Assembly (NCBI RefSeq): GCF_005280255.1
Contig: NZ_CP040018.1
Coordinates: forward strand, 4,898,001 to 4,962,000
Direction: 5' to 3'
Length of the DNA: 64,000 bases
Origin: Arthrobacter sp. 24S4-2
GTDB lineage: Bacteria; Actinomycetota; Actinomycetes; Actinomycetales; Micrococcaceae
Position numbers and translations under genes: made by a program. Below the pieces are notes generated by a model. The model ran no database searches, was not told where the DNA came from, and saw only the letters and a program-made list of their open reading frames with translations. Below are positions 1 through 8,738 of this stretch, piece after piece. Within the stretch, counting starts at the first letter, position 1, and each line of letters begins with the position of its first letter.

Positions 1-126
1 CCGGCCCTGCAGCATGGTGCCCATTGCGCCATCGGCGATGACAACCCGGTGGTTCACCGCATCCAGGAGCTCCTGGGCGCGGACGGGGCGGGGGACGGAC
101 TCAATATCAAGCGCAAAACGAGGCAT
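1..126 (-). CDS. metH: Methionine synthase (cobalamin-dependent), N-terminal 42 residues only
   Basis: Only the start of this gene is in the window; it runs off the left edge. Translation from the ATG at 126 gives MPRFALDIESVPRPVRAQEL and then RVVIADGAMGTMLQG. The last block is the conserved opening strand of the homocysteine S-methyltransferase barrel of MetH. The enzyme transfers a methyl group from methyltetrahydrofolate to homocysteine through cobalamin in the cytoplasm. No Shine-Dalgarno sequence stands out, and the 62-base gap to the next gene is too short for a cobalamin riboswitch. Family assignment rests on this one motif. Confidence 0.8.
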   Translation of the reverse strand, partial: MPRFALDIESVPRPVRAQELLDAVNHRVVIADGAMGTMLQGR

Positions 127-188
127 CTAAACAGACTACGGGCGGGGCCCTATGCAGTGCGCTGTGTGTCCATGTACTACGACGGCGG

Positions 189-494
189 TCAGCCCGCGCC
201 CTGGCCCTCGCGGGCCACTTCCTCCAGGATCCTGGCTGTGGGCGCTGCCGTCATCAGCTGCCCTATCACCGCCGGCTTGTCCCACACGTCGCTGCGGAGC
301 CGTTCCAGAAAGCCGTTCGCAGCATCCTTGGTGTCGAAGTCAAGGAGCACGGCCACGCTGTTCTGGTCCTCTGTATCCCGGAACAGGCGGACAGACCTGG
401 CGCCGGAGGCAGCGCGGCCTGCAGGATCGGTGTCGAATACTTTCTTGAAAGCCTCGTAGTCCCGGACTGGATAGCTGATCTGCAAGGTGAACAT
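189..494 (-). CDS. Small cytoplasmic protein, dimeric alpha-beta barrel type, function unknown
   Basis: A 101-residue protein beginning MFTLQISYPVRDYEAFKKVF, preceded by a good ribosome site (GAAAGGA, 6 bases before the ATG at 494). The opening beta strand, the YEAFKKVFD helix, the RLFRDTED strand and the AVLLDFDTKDAANGFLERL unit resemble ferredoxin-like antibiotic-biosynthesis-monooxygenase or cyclase folds that act as dimers. No catalytic residues can be assigned. It lies upstream of metH on the same strand (62 bases), so co-transcription is possible. Treat as a conserved hypothetical protein. Confidence 0.6.
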   Translation of the reverse strand: MFTLQISYPVRDYEAFKKVFDTDPAGRAASGARSVRLFRDTEDQNSVAVLLDFDTKDAANGFLERLRSDVWDKPAVIGQLMTAAPTARILEEVAREGQGAG

Positions 495-618
495 CGTCGT
501 TCCTTTCCCTCGGGTGGTGTCAGGTCAAAGATAGGCCTTCCAGCGTCATCCCGGTAGGGCCGGAGGGCGGCCTTGACCCGGTGATGCGTTGCCCTCCTAG
601 CGTGTGTGTATCCAGGCC

Positions 619-813
619 CTACAGCGCCGACCAGCCGCCGTCGGAGGCGAGGATAGCGCCGTTGACGTTGGTGCCGTCGTCGCTGAGCAGGAAGGTGATG
701 GAGGCGGCGAGCTGCGCCGCGGTGGCGGGCGTGGGGACGGTGGCCTGCATCAGCGGGCCGAGGCGTTCGGCCGCGAGCTGAGATTCGTTCCGCGGCATGT
801 GCCAGCCAGTCAA
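619..813 (-). pseudogene. C-terminal scrap of a short-chain dehydrogenase/reductase
   Basis: The last ~40 residues, SITFLLSDDGTNVNGAILAS then DGGWSAL, are the typical C-terminal strand and tail of an SDR oxidoreductase. The Rossmann TGxxxGxG motif and the YxxxK catalytic site are absent: upstream sequence (814-1055) is less GC-rich and I recognise nothing in it. The reading frame to 813 includes non-homologous residues, so the true remnant probably starts around 790. A similar SDR tail occurs in another broken copy near the right end of the window (62922-63558). Confidence 0.65.
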
Positions 814-1055
814 GGCGCCTTTGAATGCATCTGTGACGAGGCCGTCATTCCGACCATTAGCAGCGAAAGGCGCGATCCGATGTATGGACTGCCAACCCGA
901 AGTTTCCTCACCTGCAAAAATGATTTCTCAGACAATGCCGGCGTGATCGCCGAAACATCGAACGCCACCCCTCGCCAGCCGGAGTCCGCAAACGTATTGG
1001 AGTTAAAAATGCGACGAACCATCAAAGTTCCCCGCGCAAGAAACAAAACGAGGGC

Positions 1056-3065
1056 TTAAACCTCCGCCACAGGAGCCGCGAACTGGGCCTCATACAACCG
1101 CGCATAAGCCCCGCCCGCCGCCAGCAACGAAGCATGCGTCCCCTGCTCCACGATCTGCCCGGCCTCCATCACCAGGATGAGGTCGGCGTCGCGGATGGTG
1201 GACAGGCGGTGCGCGATCACGAAGCTGGTCCGGTCGGACCGCAGCGCACTCATCGCCTTCTGCACCAGCACCTCGGTCCGCGTATCCACCGAGCTCGTCG
1301 CCTCGTCCAGGATCAAAACAGAAGGCCGGGCCAGGAACGCCCGGGCGATCGTCAGCAGCTGCTTCTCGCCCGCCGACACGTTGCCGCCTTCGTCCTCCAG
1401 CACGGTGTCGTAGCCCTCGGGCAGGGAGTGCACGAACCGGTCAACGTATGTCGCCGTCGCCGCCTCCAGGATCTCGTCCTCCAAAGCACCGGGCCGGCCG
1501 TACGCAATGTTGTCCCGGATCGACCCGCCAAACAGCCACGTATCCTGCAGCACCATGCCCATCCGCGAGCGCAGCTCGTTGCGCGTCATCGTGGTGACGT
1601 CCACGCCGTCGAGCGTTATCCGTCCCGCATCAATCTCGTAGAACCGCATCATCAGGTTCACCAGCGTCGTTTTCCCGGCCCCCGTGGGGCCGACAATCGC
1701 CACCGTCTGTCCCGGCTCGGCCACCAGGCTCAGGTCCGAAATCAGCGGCTTGTCCGGTGAATAGGAGAACGACACGTTCTCGAACACCAGCCGCCCCCGG
1801 CCGCCGTTCGGCGCCACTGAAGGCGAAGGATCAGGCGACTGCTCGTCCGTGTCCAGCAGCTCGAACACCCGCTCGGCGGACGCCACGCCGGACTGCAGCA
1901 GATTCGCCATGGACCCCAGCTGCGCCAGCGGCTGGGTGAACTGCCGCGAGTACTGGATGAACGCCTGCACATCGCCCAGCTGCATCGCACCCGAAGCCAC
2001 CTGCAGGCCGCCCACCACGGCGATCCCCACGTACACCAGGTTTCCGATGAACGTCATGGCCGGCATGATCAGGCCGGAGATGAACTGCGCGCCGAAGCTC
2101 GCCTGGTACAGCTCCGCGTTCTTCTGCCGGAACCGCTCCCCCACCTCCTGCTGCCGGCCGAACACCTTCACCAGCGCATGCCCGGTGTAGGTCTCCTCGA
2201 TCTGCCCGTTCAGCTCCCCCGTGTGCTTCCACTGCGCCACGAACAGCTTCTGCGAGCGCTTGGCGATCATCGCCGTCGTCACCAGCGTCAGCGGAATGGT
2301 CACCAGCGCAATCACCGCCAGCGTGGGCGAAAGCAGGAACATCATCAGCAGCACACCCAGCACCGTCAGCAGCGACGTGACCGCCTGGCTGATGGACTGC
2401 TGCAGGCTCTGTGAGATGTTGTCCACGTCGTTCGTCACCCGGCTGAGCAGCTCACCGCGCTGGATGGAATCGAAATACCGCAGCGGCAGCCGGTTGATCT
2501 TCGCTTCGATCCGCTCGCGCAGCCGGTACACCGTCCGCTGCACCACGCCGTTCAGCACATACGCCTGCACCCACATGAACGCGGACGCCAGCACATACAG
2601 CACCAGCGCCCACAGCAGCACACTGGCCAGGGCCGTGAAGTCGATCCCCGTCCCGGGCGTCAGCGCCATGGCACTGAGCATGTCCGCCTTCTGGTTCTCC
2701 CCCGCCGCCCGCAACTGCGCGATCAGCTGCGCCTTGCTCATCCCCGCCGGCAGCTGCTTGGACACCACTCCGGCGAAGATGATGTTGGTGCCCTCGCCCA
2801 GCAGCCGCGGCCCGATCACCGACAGCGTCACCCCGGCCACGCTCAGCGCAATCACCAGCACCAGCCACAGCCGCTCCGGCCGCAGCTGGCCCAGCAGCCG
2901 CTTGGCGGACGGCCAGAAATTCATCGCCTTTTCGGCGGGGATGCTCATCCCCGCAAAGGGGCCTCCGCGGCCGGGACCCATGGGCGGACGCGGCGGGCGT
3001 CCGACGGCGGTGGTCCCGGCTTCCGGGGCCGGTCCCGTCCGGGTGGGGGTGCTGCGCCCGCTCAT
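1056..3065 (-). CDS. ABC exporter half-transporter, consensus-site subunit (fused membrane and ATPase domains)
   Basis: A 669-residue type IV ABC exporter half. A proline/glycine-rich cytosolic head (1-45) is followed by about six membrane segments (60-395) and an ATPase domain: Walker A GPTGAGKTT (459-467), a non-canonical signature VSAGEKQ (563-569), Walker B LILDEATSSVD with catalytic Glu588, and an intact H-loop IAHRLS. It overlaps the next gene by 4 bases (ATGA), so the two are translationally coupled. With its partner it should form a heterodimeric multidrug or lipid exporter in the plasma membrane. This half supplies the hydrolysing Walker A/B and the partner supplies a good LSGGQ-like loop. 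The substrate cannot be read from the sequence. Confidence 0.9.
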   Translation of the reverse strand: MSGRSTPTRTGPAPEAGTTAVGRPPRPPMGPGRGGPFAGMSIPAEKAMNFWPSAKRLLGQLRPERLWLVLVIALSVAGVTLSVIGPRLLGEGTNIIFAGVVSKQLPAGMSKAQLIAQLRAAGENQKADMLSAMALTPGTGIDFTALASVLLWALVLYVLASAFMWVQAYVLNGVVQRTVYRLRERIEAKINRLPLRYFDSIQRGELLSRVTNDVDNISQSLQQSISQAVTSLLTVLGVLLMMFLLSPTLAVIALVTIPLTLVTTAMIAKRSQKLFVAQWKHTGELNGQIEETYTGHALVKVFGRQQEVGERFRQKNAELYQASFGAQFISGLIMPAMTFIGNLVYVGIAVVGGLQVASGAMQLGDVQAFIQYSRQFTQPLAQLGSMANLLQSGVASAERVFELLDTDEQSPDPSPSVAPNGGRGRLVFENVSFSYSPDKPLISDLSLVAEPGQTVAIVGPTGAGKTTLVNLMMRFYEIDAGRITLDGVDVTTMTRNELRSRMGMVLQDTWLFGGSIRDNIAYGRPGALEDEILEAATATYVDRFVHSLPEGYDTVLEDEGGNVSAGEKQLLTIARAFLARPSVLILDEATSSVDTRTEVLVQKAMSALRSDRTSFVIAHRLSTIRDADLILVMEAGQIVEQGTHASLLAAGGAYARLYEAQFAAPVAEV

Positions 3066-4804
3066 ACCGCCTCCTCCGCTGCCAGCTGCGAGGATACGAT
3101 CTCGCGGTAAGTCTCAGAAGTCTCCAGAAGCTCATCGTGTGTTCCGTACCCGACTATCCTGCCGTCGTCGAGCACCAGGATCTGGTCCGCGTCGGCGATG
3201 CTGGACACCCGCTGGGCGATGATCACCAGGGTGGCTCCGGAGGTGTCGTGCTTGAGCGCCTGCCGGAGCCTGGCGTCGGTCGCGGTGTCCAGCGAGGAGA
3301 ACGAGTCGTCGAAGATGTAGAGCTCGGGCTGTTTCACCAGCGCCCGGGCGATCGCGATCCGCTGCCGCTGGCCGCCGGAGACGTTAGTGCCGCCCTGCGA
3401 AATGGGAGCATCCAGCCCGCCCTCCATCTCCCGGACGAAGTCCTGCGCCTGTGCCGTGGCCAGCGCCCGCCACATCTCATCCTCGGTGGCGTCCGGCTTG
3501 CCGTAGAGCAGGTTGCTGCGCACCGTGCCGGAGAACAGGTACGGCCGCTGCGGCACCAGGCCGATGTGGCCCCACAGCTGGTCCGGATGCAGCTCGCGGA
3601 CGTCCACGCCGTCGAACTTCACCGCACCGCTGGTCGCGTCGAAAAGCCGCGGCAGCAGGTTCACCAGGGTGGTCTTTCCGGACCCGGTGCTGCCGATGAT
3701 CGCCGTCGTCTGCCCCGACCGGGCAGTGAAACTGATGTCGCTGAGAACCGGCTGCTCGGCACCCGGGTAGGCGAACCCGACGTCGTTCATCTCCAGCTCG
3801 CCGCTGCCCAGCTGACCGGCGGCGACGGCCACCGGATGATCCGGCGGCCGCACGCTTGACTCCGTGTTCAGCACCTGGCCGATCCGGTCCGCCGAGACCG
3901 CGGCACGCGGGATCATCACTGCCATGAACGTGGCCATCATGACGGACATCAGGATCTGCATCAGGTAGCTGAGGAAGGCGATGAGCGTGCCCACCTGCAT
4001 GGAGCCGTCCTCGATCCGGAACGAGCCGAACCAGATCACCGCCACGCTGGAGACGTTCAGCACCAGCATCACCACGGGGAACGCGAGCGCCATGAGCCGG
4101 CCGGCCCGGAGCGCGGTGTCCGTGACGTCCTCGTTGGCCCGCGCGAACCGGGCGGTTTCGATGTCCTCGCGCACGAACGCACGCACCACCCGGATGCCGG
4201 TCAGCTGCTCGCGGAGCACCCTGTTGACGGTGTCGATCCGCACCTGCATCTTGCGGAACAGCGGCACCATCCGGGTGATGATGAGCCCGACGGCGATCAG
4301 CAGCGCGGGCACGCTGACGGCGATCAGCCAGGACAGCTGCACGTCCTGCCGGATGGCCATGATCACCCCGCCGATGCTGAGCATGGGCGCGGCCACCATC
4401 AGCGTGGCGGACATCAGCACCAGCTGCTGGACCTGCTGGACGTCGTTGGTGGACCGGGTGATGAGGCTCGGCGCCCCGAACCGGGTGACCTCCTGCTCGG
4501 AGAACTCCCCCACCCGGGTGAAGATGGCCCCGCGCAGGTCCCGGCCCAGGGCCATGGCCGCCTTCGCACCGAAGTACACGGCCACCACCGAGCAGGCGAT
4601 CTGCAGCAGGGTGATCACCAGCATCACGCTGCCCAGCCGCAGGATGTAGTCGGTGTCCCCCTTGGCCACGCCCTCATCGATGATGTCCGCGTTGAGGGTG
4701 GGCAGGTACAGCGACGCGATGGACTGCGCCAGCTGGAAAATCACGACGGCGAGCAGCAGCCGCCGCTGCGGCCGCAGGTATTCAACAAGCAGTTTCCAGA
4801 GCAT
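3062..4804 (-). CDS. ABC exporter half-transporter, degenerate-site subunit
   Basis: A 580-residue half-transporter, first gene of a two-gene operon with 1056-3065. Six membrane helices lie in residues 15-300. The ATPase domain has Walker A GSTGSGKTT (about 371-379) and a good signature VSGGQRQ (about 475-481). Two catalytic positions have decayed in the way typical of heterodimeric exporters: the Walker B region reads IFDDSFSSLD, with Asp instead of the catalytic Glu, and the H-loop reads IIAQRVS, with Gln instead of His. The protein thus carries the non-hydrolysing site. The start ATG at 4804 gives the usual MLWKLLVEYLRPQRR opening. Confidence 0.9.
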   Translation of the reverse strand: MLWKLLVEYLRPQRRLLLAVVIFQLAQSIASLYLPTLNADIIDEGVAKGDTDYILRLGSVMLVITLLQIACSVVAVYFGAKAAMALGRDLRGAIFTRVGEFSEQEVTRFGAPSLITRSTNDVQQVQQLVLMSATLMVAAPMLSIGGVIMAIRQDVQLSWLIAVSVPALLIAVGLIITRMVPLFRKMQVRIDTVNRVLREQLTGIRVVRAFVREDIETARFARANEDVTDTALRAGRLMALAFPVVMLVLNVSSVAVIWFGSFRIEDGSMQVGTLIAFLSYLMQILMSVMMATFMAVMIPRAAVSADRIGQVLNTESSVRPPDHPVAVAAGQLGSGELEMNDVGFAYPGAEQPVLSDISFTARSGQTTAIIGSTGSGKTTLVNLLPRLFDATSGAVKFDGVDVRELHPDQLWGHIGLVPQRPYLFSGTVRSNLLYGKPDATEDEMWRALATAQAQDFVREMEGGLDAPISQGGTNVSGGQRQRIAIARALVKQPELYIFDDSFSSLDTATDARLRQALKHDTSGATLVIIAQRVSSIADADQILVLDDGRIVGYGTHDELLETSETYREIVSSQLAAEEAV

Positions 4805-4992
4805 CCGGACTCCACATCACGCAGCGGGGGTTCCGGAGAATCCCCGCGCAAACAGATTCGAAGGCCAGTGTACGTCCGGAAGCTGGGGACGGAACGGGTT
4901 CCTCTCAGGGCGAAGCGGGGCGTGGCTGGCGCGGCGCTCTTCGCCCTGCCTATCCCCTTCCGTGCTGCGATGCCGCGTGCCATCGTTGCTCC

Positions 4993-5445
4993 ATGCTTAC
5001 CGTGTATGCGGCCGCCGGCGGTGCCGACTTTTTCCTGAGGCTGGCCAACGCCTGGCATGCCCGGGTAATGGCTGACGAGGTGGTCAGTCATGCGTTCAGC
5101 CATGGCTTCCATCCCGAGCACAGCCGGCGGCTCGCCGCCTATTGGGCGCAGGCTTTGGGCGGCCCGCCGGGGTATTCAGGCTCGTATGGCGACGAGACAT
5201 CGGTGGTGCGGATACACAGCGGCAACGGGCCCCACGAGGACATGGACCGCAGGGCAATCGCCTGCTTCGACCAAGCGTTGGCCGACGTCGGACTCACCGA
5301 CGGTAGCGTCCTCCGTAAAGTGCTGCACGACTACTTCGCCTGGGCCACGACCACCACGATGTCCCGGTACGAACGTTCCCCGGATGACGTGCCGGACCGG
5401 CTGCGCATCCCACTGTGGTCCTGGGACGGGCTCGTCAGTCAGTGA
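4993..5445 (+). CDS. Truncated haemoglobin-like protein
   Basis: A 150-residue globin-like protein. Features of bacterial truncated (2/2) globins are visible: the glycine near the N-terminus, the FFLRLANAWHARVMAD helix, the LAAYWAQALGGPPGYS block (the usual W-x-Q-x-x-GGP-x-Y), and a histidine in VVRIHSGNG at the place expected for the proximal haem ligand. The RAIACFDQALADVGL helix follows. These proteins bind O2 or NO in the cytoplasm. It stands alone, divergent from the ABC exporter. The spacing before the proximal His is slightly unusual, so haem binding is likely rather than certain. Confidence 0.75.
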   Translation: MLTVYAAAGGADFFLRLANAWHARVMADEVVSHAFSHGFHPEHSRRLAAYWAQALGGPPGYSGSYGDETSVVRIHSGNGPHEDMDRRAIACFDQALADVGLTDGSVLRKVLHDYFAWATTTTMSRYERSPDDVPDRLRIPLWSWDGLVSQ

Positions 5446-5579
5446 GACGGTTGCGGACGCTACTGGCTGAATAGGGCCACTTTCCGGAATTGGCTATGGT
5501 GCCCGGGCTTGGCGGCCACCTACCGTGGACTGCTAGGAACTCCCGCACGAATCCCGCGAAAATCCAGAGAAAGACCGGC

Positions 5580-6428
5580 ATGCCCACCGTTGTGAACGAA
5601 TATCCCTTCTCCCAGGTAGACGTCTTTGCCCCCGGGCCGAAAGCCGGCAACCCGGTCGCCGTCGTCCATGACGCCGATGGCCTGACCACCGAACAGATGC
5701 AGAGCTTCGCGAACTGGACCAACCTCTCCGAGACCACTTTCCTGCAAAAGCCGACGCACCCGGAGGCGGACTACAGGCTGCGGATCTTTACGCCGGCGTC
5801 CGAACTGCCGTTTGCCGGGCATCCCACCCTGGGCTCTGCCCACGCCTGGCTGGACAAGGGGGGCCAGCCCCGCCGTGACGGGGAACTGGTGCAGGAATGC
5901 GAGGCGGGGCTGGTGAAGATCCGCCGTGCGGATACCGACCTGGCTTTCGCGGCTCCGCCGCTGGTCCGGTCCGGCGGGGTTGAACCGGCGGTCCTGGGAC
6001 AAGCCATCGCCAGCCTGGGGATCGAGGCTGCAGAGATCCTTGGCAGCAACTGGGTGGACAACGGCCCGGGCTGGATAGGAATCCGGCTGGAATCAGCAAG
6101 GAAAGTGCTGGAGCTGCAGCCTGACTTCGCCCTGATGGGACAGCTTTGCGTTGGCGTGATTGGAAGCTACGCCCCAGACGGACCGGCGGACTTTGGGGTC
6201 CGGGCGTTCGTTCCGGGCTTCAGCGTTCCCGAAGACCCGGTAACCGGCAGCCTCAACGCCGGGCTGGCGCAATGGCTCCTTGGCGAAGGAGTGGTGGACG
6301 GCGACTACACGGTCCAGCAAGGCACCGTCCTGGGACGCGGCGGCCTGCTGACCATCACCGTCGAGGATGAGAATATCTGGGTTGGCGGGACCAGCCGCAC
6401 CGTGGTGAGCGGCCGCGTTTCGCTTTAG
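5580..6428 (+). CDS. PhzF family isomerase-like protein
   Basis: A 282-residue PhzF/diaminopimelate-epimerase-fold protein. I chose the ATG at 5580 (MPTVVNEYPFSQVDVFA), because sequence before it does not look like the family. The first lobe carries ASELPFAGHPTLGSAHAWL, where the Glu is the general acid/base of PhzF, and the second lobe carries PVTGSLNAGLAQWL with the paired loop. Family members isomerise or epimerise small amino-acid-like substrates in the cytoplasm; the substrate here is unknown. Its 3' end overlaps the convergent GNAT gene by 4 bases. Confidence 0.85.
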   Translation: MPTVVNEYPFSQVDVFAPGPKAGNPVAVVHDADGLTTEQMQSFANWTNLSETTFLQKPTHPEADYRLRIFTPASELPFAGHPTLGSAHAWLDKGGQPRRDGELVQECEAGLVKIRRADTDLAFAAPPLVRSGGVEPAVLGQAIASLGIEAAEILGSNWVDNGPGWIGIRLESARKVLELQPDFALMGQLCVGVIGSYAPDGPADFGVRAFVPGFSVPEDPVTGSLNAGLAQWLLGEGVVDGDYTVQQGTVLGRGGLLTITVEDENIWVGGTSRTVVSGRVSL

Positions 6429-6889
6429 GGTGCAACCTCCAGGCCGGTTTCGGAGATGAGGAACACGTCGATCGGGTCCTCATGTTCATGAACGAATCCG
6501 TTGCGTTCGTAGAGACGTCTGGCCGGGCTGCCTTGGAGGACGTTCAGCCGGAAGGGCCGGTGATCGCGATGCTCCGTCATGAAGTGGCGCAGTACGGCGC
6601 TTCCGAGACCCTGCCCCTGGTATTGAGTCGCCACGTAGAAGTGTTCAATCCATTGCTCATAGGGTTCGGGGCGGACCGCGATGACGCCCGCCGCGGAGGC
6701 CCCAATGTCGATGACGAACGTATGCGCGGGGTGAAAACCGGTGAGGAAACGTTGCCTGACGCGCACTGGATCCCAGCGTCCCAGGCGTTCGAGATCGGGC
6801 CGCATCACCTGGGCGCGCAGCTCCGCAATCCAGGGAGCATCAGAGGGAAGGCTTGGGCGCAGGGACCAGACGGGAGGCATGTCCGACAT
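6425..6889 (-). CDS. GNAT family N-acetyltransferase
   Basis: 154 residues with the GNAT fold. The acetyl-CoA binding loop Q-Y-Q-G-Q-G-L-G-S-A lies in motif A after a beta-4 strand (WIEHFYVATQYQGQGLGSAV), and the motif B region LNVLQGSPARRLYERNGF contains the usual Y-x-x-x-GF. It should acetylate an amine on a small molecule or protein. It is monocistronic, converging on the PhzF-like gene and sharing its last 4 bases. The acceptor cannot be inferred. Confidence 0.85.
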   Translation of the reverse strand: MSDMPPVWSLRPSLPSDAPWIAELRAQVMRPDLERLGRWDPVRVRQRFLTGFHPAHTFVIDIGASAAGVIAVRPEPYEQWIEHFYVATQYQGQGLGSAVLRHFMTEHRDHRPFRLNVLQGSPARRLYERNGFVHEHEDPIDVFLISETGLEVAP

Positions 6890-6981
6890 TCAAGCGGAAT
6901 ACCCTCCAACAGGGAAATGGAACAGGATCCCGGCCCGAATGACGGAACGCAGTTACCGCACGCTGTTAACGGTGTTCGACC

Positions 6982-7542
6982 TTAACGGTGTTCGTCGATC
7001 ATGACCGCCGTCGTCCCGGCTTCCAGCGCTTCAAAGACGTGTGGGGCGTCGCCGGGATAGCTGATGTAGTCCCCTGCGTGAAGCGTGGCCGGAGACCCGG
7101 AGGGGCCAACTTTCGCAGAGCCTGCGGTCAGGATGACGTGCTCAATGGTCCCCGGCGTGTGCGGCTCCGATTCCCTGGGTGGCCCCGGTTCCGCAGCCAG
7201 CTTATACAGGTCCCGGCGTGAACCCGCGGGGGCGTGCGCGAGCAGGGTGATGGCGTAGTCGGAGTGCTCGGACCGAACCGGTTCGCCCTCACCTGCTCGC
7301 ATGATCACCACGCCCGCGCGCGGCGGATCCACCAGGTCCGTGAAGGACACATCCAAAGCAAGCGCGAGCGCCCACAGGGTCTCAACGCTGGGATTGCCCA
7401 CGCCGGACTCCAGCTGGGACAGGGTGGACTTCGCAATCTGCGCTCGGCGGGCCGCTTCCGTCAGCGACAGGCCAGCAGCTTCGCGGTGGCGTTTGATGGC
7501 CGCCGCAATCGCCTTGAGCGGGGCTTTGCTCTGCTCGGTCAC
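6982..7542 (-). CDS. XRE-type transcriptional regulator with C-terminal cupin domain
   Basis: A helix-turn-helix (GLSLTEAARRAQIAKSTLSQ, then LESGVGNPSVETLWALALAL) is joined to a cupin domain (residues ~95-186; HTPGTIEHVILTAGSAKVG and LHAGDYISYPGDAPHVFEA). This architecture is common in regulators of small-molecule catabolism or export that sense a ligand through the cupin. I chose the GTG at 7542 (MTEQSKAPLK) because GGAG lies 6 bases upstream; longer starts at 7554 or 7581 have no ribosome site. It is divergent from azlCD, so it probably regulates that exporter and itself. Confidence 0.85.
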   Translation of the reverse strand: MTEQSKAPLKAIAAAIKRHREAAGLSLTEAARRAQIAKSTLSQLESGVGNPSVETLWALALALDVSFTDLVDPPRAGVVIMRAGEGEPVRSEHSDYAITLLAHAPAGSRRDLYKLAAEPGPPRESEPHTPGTIEHVILTAGSAKVGPSGSPATLHAGDYISYPGDAPHVFEALEAGTTAVMIDEHR

Positions 7543-7570
7543 TGTTCGCTCCATCGGTCGATCGTTCGGC

Positions 7571-7600
7571 TTGACAGTCACCAGTGTACGCGTTCATTCT
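7571..7600 (+). promoter_or_regulatory. Candidate promoter of azlCD
   Basis: A perfect -35 hexamer TTGACA (7571-7576) is followed after 18 bases by CATTCT (7595-7600), a weak -10. The predicted transcript start falls on or next to the ATG at 7608, so the original message may be leaderless. This supports 7608 as the ancestral azlC start, although that frame now meets a TAG after seven codons. Confidence 0.35.
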
Positions 7601-7652
7601 ATTGAACATGGATACGATGAACCGAACGTAGCTGCATTCGCTCCTGCGCTCA

Positions 7653-8309
7653 GTGGCGGTGGTCTGCCTGGCCGGCGGGATCCTCGGAATCTCTTACGGC
7701 GCCCTGGCCATCGGCTACGGCCTGCCCTGGTGGATCCCCCTGCTCCTGTCGATCGCCGTGGTGGCCGGAGCCTCGGAAATGATGTTCGTGGCGATCATCG
7801 GCGCGGGCGGCAGTCCCTGGCTGGCGGCGGCGGCCGGGCTGCTGGTCAACGCCCGGCACATCCCCTTCGGCTTCCAGGTGGCCCCGCTCATGGGCAACGG
7901 CCTCCCCTCCATCCTCGGCGCCCATGCCATCAACGACGAGTCCACGTCCTTCGCCCTCGCCGGGAGCAGCCCGGCCGTGCGCCGCCTGGGATTCTGGGCG
8001 TGCGGCGTGGGCATTGTCCTTATCTGGCCGCTCGGGACAGCGCTGGGCACCTGGCTCGGCGCCTTCCTCGGCGACCTGGACCGCTGGGGACTCGACGCCG
8101 TCTTCCCGGCCATGATCCTTGCGCTGGTCATTCCGAAAGCCCGGGCGGGCGGGGCGCTGCTGACCGCCGCGGTGGTGCTGGGCGCGGCAATCACTGTTGC
8201 AACGGCGTCGACCCTTCCTGCCGGGCTGCCGGAACTGCTCTCCCTGGCCGCGGTGGCAGTAGCCCGTCCCTGGCGTCCCGCCACAACAGAACCGGAGCTG
8301 ACCTCATGA
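7653..8309 (+). CDS. azlC: AzlC family branched-chain amino acid exporter, large subunit (possible amber-interrupted N-terminus)
   Basis: 218 residues from GTG 7653, with the AzlC pattern of multiple membrane helices: GGILGISYGALAIGYGLPWW, a helix ending in AGASEMMFVAI, and the family-typical LLVNARHIPFGF loop. Together with AzlD it forms a plasma-membrane exporter for branched-chain amino acids or their analogues. The same frame is open from ATG 7608 apart from a TAG at 7629-7631 (MDTMNRT-stop-LHSLLRSVAVV). The codons after the stop read like a genuine AzlC N-terminus, so a CAG-to-TAG change is plausible. If so, translation now depends on the GTG or on read-through. It overlaps azlD by ATGA. 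Confidence 0.8.
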   Translation: MAVVCLAGGILGISYGALAIGYGLPWWIPLLLSIAVVAGASEMMFVAIIGAGGSPWLAAAAGLLVNARHIPFGFQVAPLMGNGLPSILGAHAINDESTSFALAGSSPAVRRLGFWACGVGIVLIWPLGTALGTWLGAFLGDLDRWGLDAVFPAMILALVIPKARAGGALLTAAVVLGAAITVATASTLPAGLPELLSLAAVAVARPWRPATTEPELTS

Positions 8310-8620
8310 CCGAACTGCTGGCGGCGATCGCCGTCCTGGCCGTGGGCACCTACGCCTTCCGGGCCACCGGGCCGCTGCTGCGCAAACGGTGGAAGCCCTC
8401 CCCCGCCCTGCAGCGGACCCTGGAGGTGGCATCCGTGGTGCTGCTGGCGGCGGTTGCGGCCCGGTCCGGCACCTTTCACGACGGCGAACAGGCGGGCGTC
8501 GCGCTGATCGGCGGTGCCGCCGTGGCCGCCGTCCTCAGCTGGATCAAGGCGCCGTTCCTGGTGATCGTCGGAGCCGCCGTCGCAGTGACCGCCGGGCTCA
8601 GGTTCGCGGGTCTGGCCTGA
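8306..8620 (+). CDS. azlD: AzlD family branched-chain amino acid exporter, small subunit
   Basis: 104 residues starting at an ATG that overlaps the azlC stop (ATGA, 8306-8309). Membrane helices are visible at residues ~3-20, 38-55, 62-80 and 85-102. The segment AVGTYAFRATGPLL is the AzlD-type first helix (usually T-x-x-x-R). It works as the obligate small partner of AzlC in branched-chain amino acid efflux. Confidence 0.88.
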   Translation: MTELLAAIAVLAVGTYAFRATGPLLRKRWKPSPALQRTLEVASVVLLAAVAARSGTFHDGEQAGVALIGGAAVAAVLSWIKAPFLVIVGAAVAVTAGLRFAGLA

Positions 8621-8738
8621 CGCGGCCGCCGCAGACAAACCGGAAGCCCGGCTCCGTTGCTTCGCAGAGGGATGGTGTGTCAGCCTCGGAGTGATCCCGT
8701 CGCCGGGGCGACGACGGGCGACAGAGAAGGAGCACGGC

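Noticed and set aside
127..188. Cobalamin riboswitch before metH
   Set aside because: The gap to the next gene is 62 bases, too short, and no B12-box-like sequence is seen.
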